Notes under the pieces: generated by a model
The model's database searches: none
Seen by the model: the letters and a program-made list of their open reading frames with translations, nothing else
Told to the model about the DNA's origin: nothing
Shown here: positions 1 through 10,209 of the stretch, in pieces
Numbering within the stretch: the stretch's first letter is position 1
Layout: each line of letters begins with the position of its first letter
Made by a program: the position numbers and the translations under genes
NCBI RefSeq assembly: GCF_003355475.1
Contig: NZ_CP031356.1
Location: forward strand, 2,604,001-2,668,000
From: Brachybacterium saurashtrense
Lineage (GTDB): Bacteria; Actinomycetota; Actinomycetes; Actinomycetales; Dermabacteraceae
Direction of reading: 5' to 3'
Length of the DNA stretch: 64,000 nucleotides

Positions 1-1602
1 CTCCGCCGGCTCCGTCGGCTCGGTGGGCTCCACCGGCTCCGCCGGCTCCGCCGGCTCCACGGGCTCCTCGGGTTCGGTGGGTTCCACCGGCTCCGTCGGC
101 TCCACCGGGTCGACCGGCGCGACCGGCTCCTCCGGCAGCTCCACGTGGGGCGGCAGCAGCACCGGCGGGACCGTGGGCCCGAGCACCTGCTCCTCCGCCG
201 GGCCCTCCTCCCCCTCCGGCGCCGCGTCCCGCTCCGCGCTGTCGTCCGGCTGCGCCACCACGGCGGGCACCGAGTTCCCGCGCCCCGTGGCCACCACGAC
301 CGGCGCCGGCGGCTCCGCCTGCTCCTCCGTGACCGTCGCGAGCGACACCGGTGACAGGCCGGCCTCCTGGGTCTGCGCGGCCGACGGGGCGCTGGGCGGC
401 ACAGCGGCCGGGCTCGGGGTCGCCGCCGGCGTCGCAGCGGTCGTCGGTGACGACCCGGCACTCGCCCCGTTAGAGTCCGCGGCCGGGTCCTGCGCTTCCG
501 CCGTGGCGGAGGCGCCGAGCGCACGATCCTCCGTGCCGCCGCCGGGCAGCTGCGTCACCAGCACCGCACCCACCACCAGCGCCGCCGCGGCAGAGCCGAC
601 CGCCACCGCGGCACTGCCGGAGGCCCCGGCGAACATCATGCGCAGACCGCCGCGTCCCAGCGCTCCGCCCACGCCCGCACCGACGCCTCCCGTCGGCCCC
701 GCCGCGCCCGTCGCCGCGGCAGAGCTCGCCGCCGCGCCGTGCGCGCCGGCCGCTCCCAGGGTGAACGAGAGCCCCAGAGGCGCTCCCGGCGCAGCGAACA
801 CGGCCTGCATCGACACCAGCAGCACCGGCGAGCCCAGCACCAGCGGCAGCAGCAGTCCGCGCAGGCGGGTGGAGACCGGCGCGAGCTCGGCGAGCACGGC
901 GGCGCAGCGGTCGCACTCCTCGAGGTGCGCCTCCACCTTCGCCGCGCGCGCCGCGGTGAGCTGGCCGCGCTCGTACGCTCCGAGCGACTCGATCGTGCGC
1001 CGGCACCGCTCGTCGGAGCCGGCGGCGTCGATGTGCGCCTGCAACCAGGCGGTGCGCAGCCCCTCACGGGCCCGGCGGGAGAGCTGTGCGACGGCGCCGG
1101 GGCTCTGCTGCAGGCGCGGCGCGACCGTGCGGGGCGCGAGGCCCTCCACCTCGGTGAGCCACAGGATCTGCTGCCACGCCTCGGGCAGGGAGGTGAAGGC
1201 ACGCCGCACCAGATCGCGGTCCAGCCGCTCGTCCACCCCGTCGGAGCGGGCAGTCCCTGCACCGCCGGCCTCCTCGACGTCCTCCACGGCGATCTCGCGA
1301 GCACGCCGACCGCGGTCGACCGCCTCGTTGCGCACGGTGCGCACCAGGTAGCCGGCGAAGCCCCGCTGCGGCCCCTCGCCCTGCCGCAGCGCCTTGAGCA
1401 CCTTGAGGAACGCCTCCTGGACCACGTCCTGCGGGTCCTCCAACGCGCTGAACCGGCGGGCGTGCACCAGCGCCGTGTCCCGATGCCGCCGGTACAGCAC
1501 CGAGTAGCCGGCCAGGTCCCCGCCCCGCACCGCGGCGAGGAGCTCCTCGTCGCTGCGGTCCTCGCGGCTCGAGGGCACGACGGCAGAACGGTTCGTCGAC
1601 AT
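1..1602 (-). CDS. ECF sigma factor fused to zinc-finger and membrane domain (partial, C-terminus off left edge)
   Basis: The minus strand is open from an ATG at 1602 to the window edge (534 codons, no stop). Residues about 20-105 look like sigma-70 region 2 (with DVVQEAFLKVLKAL) and about 125-190 like region 4 (LPEAWQQILWLTEVEGLAP). Both are typical of extracytoplasmic-function sigma factors, which direct RNA polymerase to stress promoters. Residues about 195-250 carry HLEECDRC, the His-x3-Cys-x2-Cys core of anti-sigma zinc fingers (zf-HC2). A hydrophobic stretch follows near 250-265, and a clearer transmembrane segment lies near 328-350 (VGSAAAALVVGAVLV). The visible tail is a Pro-Glu repeat (EPVEPTEP type) likely to sit outside the membrane. 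This order resembles the large C-terminally extended ECF groups of Actinobacteria, such as ECF52; that group assignment is inferred. The sensor end, if any, lies beyond the window. Confidence 0.85.
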   Translation of the reverse strand, partial: MSTNRSAVVPSSREDRSDEELLAAVRGGDLAGYSVLYRRHRDTALVHARRFSALEDPQDVVQEAFLKVLKALRQGEGPQRGFAGYLVRTVRNEAVDRGRRAREIAVEDVEEAGGAGTARSDGVDERLDRDLVRRAFTSLPEAWQQILWLTEVEGLAPRTVAPRLQQSPGAVAQLSRRAREGLRTAWLQAHIDAAGSDERCRRTIESLGAYERGQLTAARAAKVEAHLEECDRCAAVLAELAPVSTRLRGLLLPLVLGSPVLLVSMQAVFAAPGAPLGLSFTLGAAGAHGAAASSAAATGAAGPTGGVGAGVGGALGRGGLRMMFAGASGSAAVAVGSAAAALVVGAVLVTQLPGGGTEDRALGASATAEAQDPAADSNGASAGSSPTTAATPAATPSPAAVPPSAPSAAQTQEAGLSPVSLATVTEEQAEPPAPVVVATGRGNSVPAVVAQPDDSAERDAAPEGEEGPAEEQVLGPTVPPVLLPPHVELPEEPVAPVDPVEPTEPVEPTEPEEPVEPAEPAEPVEPTEPTEPAE

Positions 1603-1860
1603 CTGTCGGCCCCCTCTGCTTCACTCCCCCATGGGCGCGGCCACCCCGTGCTCAGCCCCGCACCGGAGCCGTCCTTCGCAGGGTACGCGGGTTCCGCACG
1701 GCACAGGGGGACACGGGTCCCGCGCTTGTGTGTCCCCGGTCACCGAGTTTTACGACTTTCGTCCATGTTCAGGGTTTCCGCGTCATAGAACGGCCCGCCG
1801 TGCGTGGAACAGGGTGGAGGACGCCGCCGCGGCGCACCCCCGCGGCCCACGAGGAGAGCC

Positions 1861-2376
1861 ATGAACGACATCGAGATGACGGACGTCGACGGTGACGCGC
1901 TGACCCTGATCAGCCGGGACCACCGCACGTGGATCACGTGCACCAGCGGCACCGACGAGGTGACCGTGGGACCCTTCCCGTCGCGTCTGCTGCGCACCGC
2001 GCTGCTGCGCCCCGCAGGCGACGGCGGCAGCGCCTCCACCACTCTGATCTCTCACCCCTCCCCCACCCCCGCCACCGAGGCACTCGCCGGGCAGGCGACC
2101 GAGGCGCAGGGGCGGGCCGACGCCACCGGTGCGCCCGACGTCGAGGCCGACGCCCCGGCCTCCCCCGGCGAGCGTGCCTGGGCGGAGTTCCAGCGCCTGG
2201 CCGAGACGGCGCCGCTGCGCGAGGCCGTGGCCGGTGCGGCCGACGCCGCCCTCGCCGCCCCCGCCCTTCGCGAGGCGCGGGACCTGGCCGAGGAGCTGCG
2301 CACCGCCGCCATCGACCCCTCCGACCCCGACGCCCTGGCCGCCCTGCTGCTCTCCCTCGGCTACCGCAGGGACTGA
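1861..2376 (+). CDS. Hypothetical protein, Ala-rich C-terminal half
   Basis: This 171-aa protein starts at an ATG preceded by GAGGAG about 5 nt upstream; an earlier in-frame start at 1804 lacks such a site. The first 60 residues are compact and mixed (MNDIEMTDVDGDALTLISRD), containing an ITCTSGTDEVTVGPF segment. The rest is Ala/Glu-rich and probably helical, with an AWAEFQRLAET stretch. I do not recognise the family and see no signal peptide or membrane segment. The gene lies divergent from the sigma factor and ends 46 nt before adenosine deaminase in the same direction, but the short gap carries its own promoter-like hexamer, so co-transcription is uncertain. Confidence 0.65.
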   Translation: MNDIEMTDVDGDALTLISRDHRTWITCTSGTDEVTVGPFPSRLLRTALLRPAGDGGSASTTLISHPSPTPATEALAGQATEAQGRADATGAPDVEADAPASPGERAWAEFQRLAETAPLREAVAGAADAALAAPALREARDLAEELRTAAIDPSDPDALAALLLSLGYRRD

Positions 2377-2410
2377 GGGCCGGGCACCCCGCCGCACCTC
2401 CCTCGGCCCG

Positions 2411-2423
2411 TATCCTGGCGCGA
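2411..2423 (+). promoter_or_regulatory. Candidate -10 box for a leaderless add transcript
   Basis: TATCCT at 2411-2416 fits the actinobacterial TANNNT -10 consensus. The ATG of adenosine deaminase is only six bases further on, so transcription would begin at or next to the start codon. No Shine-Dalgarno sequence fits in between. The transcription start is inferred. Confidence 0.45.
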
Positions 2424-3730
2424 TGGAACTCTCCGCTGTCCTCCTGGGCGCCCTGCCGAAGGTCGCCCTGCACGACCACCTCGACGGCGGACTGCGCGCC
2501 GCGACCGTGCTCGAGCTGAGCCGCGCGCTGGGCCTCGCGGTGCCCGGGCTCGACGACGCCACGGCGGCGAGCGACGCCGCATCGCCCACCGACCCCACCA
2601 CCCAGACCCCTGCCGAGGCCGCCGAGGAGCTGGGGGGCGCCGGCGAGGAGAGGCCCGCGCAGGAACCCGTCGGCGCTCCCGACACGGAGCCGGGCGCGAC
2701 CCCCGAGGAGGTGCAGGCGGTCGCGGACTGGTTCCAGACCGCCGCCGACTCCGGCTCCCTGCCCGCCTACCTCTCCACCTTCGAGCACACGGTCGCGCTG
2801 ATGCAGACGGCGCCCCACCTGCGCCGCATCGCGCGGGAGTTCGTGGAGGACATGGTGGCCGACGGCGTGGTCTACGCCGAGACCCGCTGGGCCCCGCACC
2901 AGCACACCGACGGCGGTCTCACCCTCGACGAGGCCGTGCAGGCGGTGCAGGACGGGCTCGACGAGGGCGTGGCCGCCGCGGAGGCGGCCGGAGCACGGAT
3001 CATGGTGGGGCAGCTGCTGTGCTACCTGCGCCATCTCGACCCCAGCGACGACCTGGTGGAGATCGCCCGGGCGCGCCGGGACGCCGGGGTGGTGGGGCTC
3101 GACCTCGCCGGCCCCGAGGCCGGCTTCCCCGCCTCCCGCTTCCGTGACCAGTTCACGCGGGCCCGCGAGGCCGGGCTGCGGGTGACGATCCACGCCGGGG
3201 AGGCCGACGCCCCCTCCTCCATCGCCGACGCCCTGGACTGCGGCGCCGAGCGGATCGGGCACGGGGTGCGCCTGCTCGAGGACATCGAGGGGTGGCAGGC
3301 CGCGACCTCCGACGCCCCCGCGGCGCAGCACGACGGGGAGGGGACCGGCGCCGCCCACACCCCCGCCCGCCTGGGCCCGGTGGCGCAGCGCGTGCTCGCG
3401 GAGGGCATCTGCCTCGAGGTGTGCCCCAGCTCGAACCTGCAGACCGGCGTCGCCGAGGCGGTCGCGGACCACCCGGTGGGACCGCTGCACCGGCTCGGCG
3501 CCACCGTGGCCCTCAGCAGCGACAACCGCCTGATGAGCCGCACCCGCACCTCGCGGGAGATGCTGCTGTGCGCGCAGGCGTTCGGCTGGACACTCGCGGA
3601 CCTCGAGCAGGTGGTGCTCGCCGGGCTGGAGGCCGGGTTCGCGCCCGCCGCGCAGCGCCAGGCCCTGCGCGACGAGGTGGTGCTCCCCGCGTTCCGGGCG
3701 CTGCAGGGATCGAGCGCCGAGTCCCGGTAG
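2423..3730 (+). CDS. add: Adenosine deaminase
   Basis: This 435-aa protein hydrolyses adenosine (or deoxyadenosine) to inosine and ammonia in purine salvage, in the cytoplasm. The metal-binding HDHLDGG is at residues 17-23. Later family blocks include YAETRWAP, the HAGE catalytic motif, RIGHGVRLLED, CPSSNLQTG and LSSDN, which supplies the aspartate. It is longer than the usual 330-370 aa because of two insertions: an acidic Ala/Thr/Glu-rich stretch between about residues 40 and 95, and a second near residues 295-315 (after EDIEGW). Both fall outside the motif blocks, so activity is expected to be intact. The start at 2423 places HxH at the normal distance from the N-terminus; an upstream in-frame extension would be low-complexity. 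Confidence 0.93.
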   Translation: MELSAVLLGALPKVALHDHLDGGLRAATVLELSRALGLAVPGLDDATAASDAASPTDPTTQTPAEAAEELGGAGEERPAQEPVGAPDTEPGATPEEVQAVADWFQTAADSGSLPAYLSTFEHTVALMQTAPHLRRIAREFVEDMVADGVVYAETRWAPHQHTDGGLTLDEAVQAVQDGLDEGVAAAEAAGARIMVGQLLCYLRHLDPSDDLVEIARARRDAGVVGLDLAGPEAGFPASRFRDQFTRAREAGLRVTIHAGEADAPSSIADALDCGAERIGHGVRLLEDIEGWQAATSDAPAAQHDGEGTGAAHTPARLGPVAQRVLAEGICLEVCPSSNLQTGVAEAVADHPVGPLHRLGATVALSSDNRLMSRTRTSREMLLCAQAFGWTLADLEQVVLAGLEAGFAPAAQRQALRDEVVLPAFRALQGSSAESR

Positions 3731-3850
3731 GCACCCGCCGTGTTCTCGCCGCTGGTGCTCGCGCACTGGCGCCTGCACCCCGCCCCGTCGGTCGCCCCGG
3801 GCGACGTGGTGGTCGCGAAGGAGTGAGCCGCAGGCCGCTCGGCCGTGCGC
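3731..3850. other. In-frame coding-like stretch after the add stop codon
   Basis: After the TAG of add the same frame stays open for 31 codons to a TGA at 3824-3826. It includes a GTG at 3740 that would encode 28 residues beginning VFSPLVLAHWRLHPAPSV. No ribosome binding site is obvious, and I do not recognise the peptide. It may be a decayed gene end, a read-through extension or chance. No terminator hairpin is visible before the convergent PRC-barrel gene. Confidence 0.25.
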
Positions 3851-4318
3851 TCAGCGCTGCGGGCCGGAATCCTCCGGGGCCGGTGCGTCCAGGCCGGGTG
3901 CGTCCAGGCCAGGCGCGTCCAGGCCGAGCGCGTCGGCGGCCCGTGCGAGGTCGTCCGGGGTGGCGTGCAGGGTGAGCGGCGGGCGCGCCCCGGCCTTGGC
4001 CGTCGCGGCGTCCACCACCAGGGTGAGGGGCTCCTCCGCGCCGCGCGCCTCGACCACCTCGGGAGGCTCCGCGAGCGCGGCCGCCGGGATCAGCACGCTG
4101 CGAGCGCTGAGCTGGCGCGGCATCACGGTGAGCGCGGCGAGGTCGCCGCGGGCGTCCAGCGGGTAGATGTCCCGCACCCGGCCCACCGTCTTCCCGTCGC
4201 TGCCGTGCACCGTCCGGCCCGCCAGAGCCTGCAGGCGGACCAGGCGCGCCGCACGCGACGGCGCCTCCGCGGCCCCGTCGGCCGAGGCGGCGGCATCGGG
4301 TCCCGTGCCGGCGCTCAT
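3851..4318 (-). CDS. PRC-barrel domain protein
   Basis: This is a 155-aa protein. Residues about 28-100 resemble a PRC-barrel domain, a small beta-barrel also found in RimM and photosynthetic reaction centre H subunits. The key stretch is LAGRTVHGSDGKTVGRVRDIYPLD, followed by VLIPAAALAEPP. The N-terminus is Ala-rich, and the C-terminus carries four near-identical LDAPG/LDAPA units at about residues 133-150. It is soluble and cytoplasmic by appearance. Actinobacterial proteins of this type are often of unknown role, and nothing in the context narrows it. The pentapeptide repeat is reflected in the DNA near 3870-3930. Confidence 0.7.
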   Translation of the reverse strand: MSAGTGPDAAASADGAAEAPSRAARLVRLQALAGRTVHGSDGKTVGRVRDIYPLDARGDLAALTVMPRQLSARSVLIPAAALAEPPEVVEARGAEEPLTLVVDAATAKAGARPPLTLHATPDDLARAADALGLDAPGLDAPGLDAPAPEDSGPQR

Positions 4319-4390
4319 CTCTCGCCTCCGCAGATCCTCACGCCGGGAAGTCTACCGAGCGCCCTGCCTCGGCCGGCGATGCAGCCAGCC

Positions 4391-4494
4391 CGTCGGCCGG
4401 GCAGCCCGCTCGTCGGCCGGGCGTCGATCCCGCCGACCGGGCGTCGCCGGCGCCGGGCCGCAGCACCGCGCACCGCGAGGACCCGTCGGCCGGG
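4391..4494. repeat. Short interspersed CGTCGGCCGGGC repeats
   Basis: CGTCGGCCGGGC occurs at 4391-4402 and 4411-4422, with close variants at 4431-4442 (CGCCGACCGGGC) and 4483-4494. The first three are spaced exactly 20 bp. They occupy the gap between the TetR gene stop and the PRC-barrel start. The core GGCCGACG/CGTCGGCC recurs elsewhere in the window. Confidence 0.7.
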
Positions 4495-4509
4495 GCGTCG
4501 GCGCCGGTG

Positions 4510-5349
4510 TCAGGCGGCGATCAGGCGGCGCATCAGCTCGCGCACGTCCTCGATGGGGTCCGCGTCCGCCGTCTTCTGCAGCTCGCGCACCGTGTGCTCG
4601 CGCACCGTGAGGCTCATCAGCAGGGAGAACAGCAGCCGGGCGAAGAACTTCGGATCCGCGTCCTCCACCAGGTCGCCGTGCTCCTTCAGTCCCGTCAGCG
4701 CCTTCTCCAGCACGTGCTCGTGCACCAGGCGCAGCCGGGCGATGCGGAACCGGCCGGGGTGATCGGGGTTCACCACCTCCGCGGAGAGGGTGGACAGCAG
4801 CGCCATCGAGTGCTGGCGCGGATCCCACGGGCCCGCGAGCGCCGCGAGCAGCGACTGCGGCGAGGTCTGCAACGCGGAGACCGAGTCCAGCAGGCCCTGC
4901 GCATGCGCCTCGAGCCGATCGATCACGGCGCTGAGCAGGGCATCCTTCGAGCTGAAGTGGTGCAGCATCCCCGGGTGCGAGATCCCCACCCGGCGGGAGA
5001 TGTCGCGCAGGCTCGCGCCGTGGTAGCCGCGCTCGGCGAACAGCGAGGAGGCCGCGTCGAGGATCTCCTCCCGGCGGGAGGAGACCGCCGGACGCTCCAC
5101 CGTGGCAGGGTCCTGCACGTCATCGGCCACCCCGGCGGGCGAGGCCGGGGCGACCGTGCGCAGATCGTCCCCGACCTCCAGCTCCGCCGCGGAGATCGAA
5201 TCCAGCGTGCGCAGCACCTGGGCCAGCGGATCCGCGCCCGAGGCGGCACCGGCCGAGGCCTCCTCGCCCGCTCGATCGGAGAACAGCGCCGACAGCGGCG
5301 CCGGCCCGGTCCCGTTCCCGGGCAGGCCGTTGGTGGCAGCGAACGTCAT
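4510..5349 (-). CDS. TetR-family regulator with long N-terminal extension
   Basis: This 279-aa protein has a TetR DNA-binding domain at about residues 93-145 (REEILDAASSLFAERGYHGASL, then ISRRVGISHPGMLHHFSSKDALL). A helical ligand/dimer domain follows. The first 90 residues form an unusual Gly/Ala/Ser-rich extension with no recognisable domain; TetR proteins normally begin just before the helix-turn-helix. The ATG has AAGGAG 8-9 nt upstream. It lies 19 nt downstream of asd on the same strand, so it is probably co-transcribed with lysC-asd and may control that operon or an amino-acid function. No operator was identified. Confidence 0.85.
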   Translation of the reverse strand: MTFAATNGLPGNGTGPAPLSALFSDRAGEEASAGAASGADPLAQVLRTLDSISAAELEVGDDLRTVAPASPAGVADDVQDPATVERPAVSSRREEILDAASSLFAERGYHGASLRDISRRVGISHPGMLHHFSSKDALLSAVIDRLEAHAQGLLDSVSALQTSPQSLLAALAGPWDPRQHSMALLSTLSAEVVNPDHPGRFRIARLRLVHEHVLEKALTGLKEHGDLVEDADPKFFARLLFSLLMSLTVREHTVRELQKTADADPIEDVRELMRRLIAA

Positions 5350-5368
5350 CGGCGGTTCTCCTTCACAG

Positions 5369-7893
<2,525 letters not shown>

Positions 7894-8000
7894 GGGGCGT
7901 TTTCCTTTGACTGTCGAGGACGGTGCGGGATCGTGCAGTTCGTGCTGGGTGGTGCGAGGTGGTGCATGCCGGGCCGGCGGGTGGGCCGGCGCCGTCGGGC

Positions 8001-8032
8001 GGTCAGGCGGTCAGGCGGTCAGGCGGTCAGGC
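8001..8032. repeat. 8-bp tandem repeat (GGTCAGGC)x4
   Basis: Four perfect head-to-tail copies of GGTCAGGC, followed by a diverged fifth (GGTCGAGT). The array lies about 110 bp upstream of the lysC start, possibly within its leader. Confidence 0.9.
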
Positions 8033-8051
8033 GGTCGAGTCGAGCGGTTCG

Positions 8052-8180
8052 GGCGCGGCCTGCGGATGCGGGCCCCTCGTGTCGGGCCTGCTCGTGCTGG
8101 CCCGTCGGGCGAGGCCTGCGGGTGCCAGCCCCTCTAACGGGGCCTGCGGGTGCAGGTCCCTCGGCGGGGCCTGCTCGTGC
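8052..8180. repeat. Degenerate ~28-bp tandem repeats
   Basis: About five imperfect units share GGCCTGCGGGTGC or GGCCTGCTCGTGC followed by a pyrimidine-rich CCCCTC/CCCGTC segment. Unit boundaries and exact period need a self-alignment. Confidence 0.6.
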
Positions 8181-8564
8181 GGGCCGGCGCCGTCGACGCG
8201 ACGCGTGCCGGACCGCCGGGAGCCGCCGACGCCGACACGTCGGAACCCGCGCGACGGCGGCAGCCGTGGGGGCCTGCCGGACCAGCCGTCATGCGTCCTC
8301 GCGCCGCACACGCCGAGCCCCGGAAGTACCCGGCACCGGCACGGCGACACGAGGACGAGTCTACGAAATGCCTGGTCCCAGCCCCAGAAACCTCGGCATT
8401 CGAGACAGGGCCCCTGGTCAGCGCGGTTCTGCGGCGTGACCAGCACAACATCCCCCCGGGCGCGCCGCACTCTCCCGGCGGCGGCGCGAGGCGTACCCTC
8501 CGGCCGCCGATCCCGGGCGGCGCGCACGCGGCGGCGCTGGCGCGGCAACGGCGCGGCGGCGGCG

Positions 8565-8588
8565 CAGCGCCAGCGCCAGCGCCAGCGC
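8565..8588. repeat. Hexamer tandem repeat (CAGCGC)x4
   Basis: Four perfect copies of CAGCGC end one base before the palindrome at 8590. Confidence 0.9.
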
Positions 8589-8589
8589 A

Positions 8590-8645
8590 GTTCTGGCAGA
8601 GAACGATCGATGTGGGCGCCGGGATCGACCGTTCTCTGACAGAAC
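8590..8645. repeat. Dispersed palindrome family 1, copy A
   Basis: The 22-bp arms at 8590-8611 and 8624-8645 (starting GTTCTGGCAGAGAACGATCG) pair with two mismatches around a 12-bp loop containing GGCGCC. The arms and their edges match copy B at 10100-10155, and both copies are exactly 56 bp. This copy lies between divergent genes, so it is not in a terminator position. Confidence 0.85.
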
Positions 8646-8798
8646 CGGGGACGACATCGGTGGGCACGGGGTCGACGCCGCCCCGGCGCAGGCCAGGACG
8701 AGCACGCAGAACAGGACGAGCGCATCGGGACCGATCCTCCACAGTGCGCCGCCGTCCACAGCCTGCGCCGGCCCGTCGCGCCTCTGCACCCTCGCGTC

Positions 8799-8813
8799 TA
8801 GCGTCGATCCGCA
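8799..8813 (+). promoter_or_regulatory. Candidate -10 box for a leaderless DUF559 transcript
   Basis: TAGCGT at 8799-8804 lies eight bases before the ATG at 8813, with no ribosome binding site between, suggesting transcription starts at the start codon. The start site is inferred from spacing only. Confidence 0.35.
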
Positions 8814-9976
8814 TGCGCGCCACCTCACTCCCGCCCGGCACGCTGCTGCACCGGGAGCAGTGGCTCGACCTCGGCGTCTCCACCGCCCGCCTCCATGGCC
8901 CGGAGCTGTTCGCCCTGTTCCGCGGCTTCTCCACCCCGACAGCCGCACCTGCCACGGTGAACACCATGTGCGAGGTCCTGCAGCGGGACGTGATCCCGGG
9001 TGCTGTGATCAGTCACGGGACGGCGGCAGCCCTCATGGGCATTCCCCTCCCGTGGTGGCTCGACCAGAATCTCGGACGCCTGGCCGGCGGCGCGCACATG
9101 CATCAGGGCAGGCGGATCATCCCGAGCACGCTCTCGACCATGGACGAGACGCAGACCTCCGCACGCGCCTCCGCGACCGAGGGGCGGTCGCCCGTGCAGA
9201 TCCCCGCGGACAGCACCCAGTCGGAGGGGCCCCCGGTTCCGCGACATCCTCTCCGCACACCGCCCCTCCTCCACTGCCGCGTGGAGCCCGGCCTCCATAC
9301 GAGCGCCGGCCCCTACGTGTCCGTGCACCGCACACCCCCGCGCCCCAGCTGGACTCACTCCGGGATCGAGCTGTCGCACCCGCATGTGGTGCTGCTCGAG
9401 CTGGCGACGTATCTCCCTCATGACGACCTCGTGGTCGCCGTGGACTCCCTCATCTCCCGTGACCCGCCCCTGCGCACCGTGACCCTCGAAGGGATCTGGT
9501 GCACGGTCAAGCACTGCACCGCCTCGTGGGGCGCTCCCGCGCTGCGGAAGGCGCTCGAGGACGCTCGGCCGAACTCCGGCTCCCCGGGCGAGACCCGGAC
9601 CCGACTCCTCCTGCAGCGGGCCGGGTTCCCCGAGCCCGTGCTCAACCATCCTGTGCACATCGAGGGCACCGGTCGGCGGCGGTATCTCGACCTCGCCTAC
9701 CCCGATCTGAGGATCGGGGTGGAGTACGACGGCGACTACCATCGCCGCACCACCGTGCAGCGGCGGCAGGACCAGGCACGAAAGGACACTCTCGAGTCCC
9801 AGGGATGGACTCTGCGGTTCCTCAACGCGGAGGACATCGCGCAGCCTCAGCGATTCCTCACCGCCCTGCAGCGCACCTTCCTCCGAGCGGGCGCCGCGGC
9901 ACCGCCGACGAGCAACTGGTCAGGCCGGGCAGCCCGAGCGCTCGCACGCCCGATACGCGCCCCGACTTCTCGGTGA
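8813..9976 (+). CDS. DUF559 (Vsr-like) nuclease-domain protein with AbiEi-like N-terminus
   Basis: This 387-aa protein has two recognisable halves. Residues 1-100 resemble the N-terminus of AbiEi-like actinobacterial proteins (LLHREQWLDLGVSTARL, then VISHGTAAALMGIPLP). Residues about 265-370 are a DUF559/very-short-patch-repair-like endonuclease domain: SPGETRTRLLLQRAGFP, YLDLAYPDLRIGVEYDGDYH, then RRQDQARKDTLESQGW. The Glu, Asp and VEYDG residues fit the PD-(D/E)XK-like core. A Pro/Ser-rich linker of about 50 residues near 115-165 joins them. Function is unknown; AbiEi-like domains recall type IV toxin-antitoxin regulators, but no partner toxin is adjacent. Related palindromes lie on both sides, and a relative lacking the nuclease half is encoded at 44193-44945. 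Confidence 0.8.
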   Translation: MRATSLPPGTLLHREQWLDLGVSTARLHGPELFALFRGFSTPTAAPATVNTMCEVLQRDVIPGAVISHGTAAALMGIPLPWWLDQNLGRLAGGAHMHQGRRIIPSTLSTMDETQTSARASATEGRSPVQIPADSTQSEGPPVPRHPLRTPPLLHCRVEPGLHTSAGPYVSVHRTPPRPSWTHSGIELSHPHVVLLELATYLPHDDLVVAVDSLISRDPPLRTVTLEGIWCTVKHCTASWGAPALRKALEDARPNSGSPGETRTRLLLQRAGFPEPVLNHPVHIEGTGRRRYLDLAYPDLRIGVEYDGDYHRRTTVQRRQDQARKDTLESQGWTLRFLNAEDIAQPQRFLTALQRTFLRAGAAAPPTSNWSGRAARALARPIRAPTSR

Positions 9977-10098
9977 CGCGGCAACAGGCCGACCCGGCCC
10001 CTCGCTGACGCGCCGTCACACCGTCTCCGCATCACGCCGACTCGGCGGGCAGCACCTCACCTCGCCACGCCCCGGACGCACCTGCCCCTGCCTTTCGC

Positions 10099-10156
10099 AG
10101 TTTTGTCAGGCAACGATCGATGATGCGGCCAGCATCGATCGTTGCCTGACAAAACT
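10099..10156. repeat. Dispersed palindrome family 1, copy B
   Basis: The 24-bp arms at 10099-10122 (AGTTTTGTCAGGCAACGATC onwards) and 10133-10156 pair perfectly around a 10-bp loop. The sequence matches copy A at 8590-8645, including the GCAGTT entry and the GGNGACG that follows. It lies between convergent genes and could also act as a bidirectional terminator. Confidence 0.9.
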
Positions 10157-10160
10157 CGGC

Positions 10161-10209
10161 GACGGGCGACGGGCGACGGGCGACGGGCGGTGGGCGACGG
10201 GCGGTGGGA
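10161..10209. repeat. 7-bp tandem repeat (GACGGGC)n
   Basis: Four perfect GACGGGC units at 10161-10188 are followed by GGTGGGC, GACGGGC and GGTGGGA. The array begins five bases after palindrome copy B. Confidence 0.9.

Larger units (their letters stand above)
7894..8812. other. Repeat-rich non-coding gap between lysC and the DUF559 gene
   Basis: About 920 bp hold no gene I can support; open frames here are long only because of the GC content. The gap carries an 8-bp tandem array (8001-8032), degenerate roughly 28-bp units (8052-8180), a CAGCGC hexamer array (8565-8588) and a 56-bp palindrome (8590-8645). The lysC promoter must lie here but was not confidently placed. No terminator separates the two divergent genes. 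Confidence 0.6.

Noticed and set aside
23-1351. Plus-strand 442-codon Gly/Ser-rich frame at the left edge
   Set aside because: It is the antisense shadow of the sigma factor gene; the minus strand encodes recognisable sigma regions and a zinc finger, while this frame is compositional.
8001-8180. CRISPR array
   Set aside because: The repeats are 8 bp or degenerate with no regular unique spacers, and no cas genes are present.
7894-8560. Lysine riboswitch upstream of lysC
   Set aside because: I could not find the conserved lysine-riboswitch core or its helix pattern; the region is mainly tandem repeats.
8150-8812. In-frame upstream extension of the DUF559 protein
   Set aside because: The added 221 codons cross the palindrome and tandem repeats and have no conserved features; the family alignment starts near the ATG at 8813.
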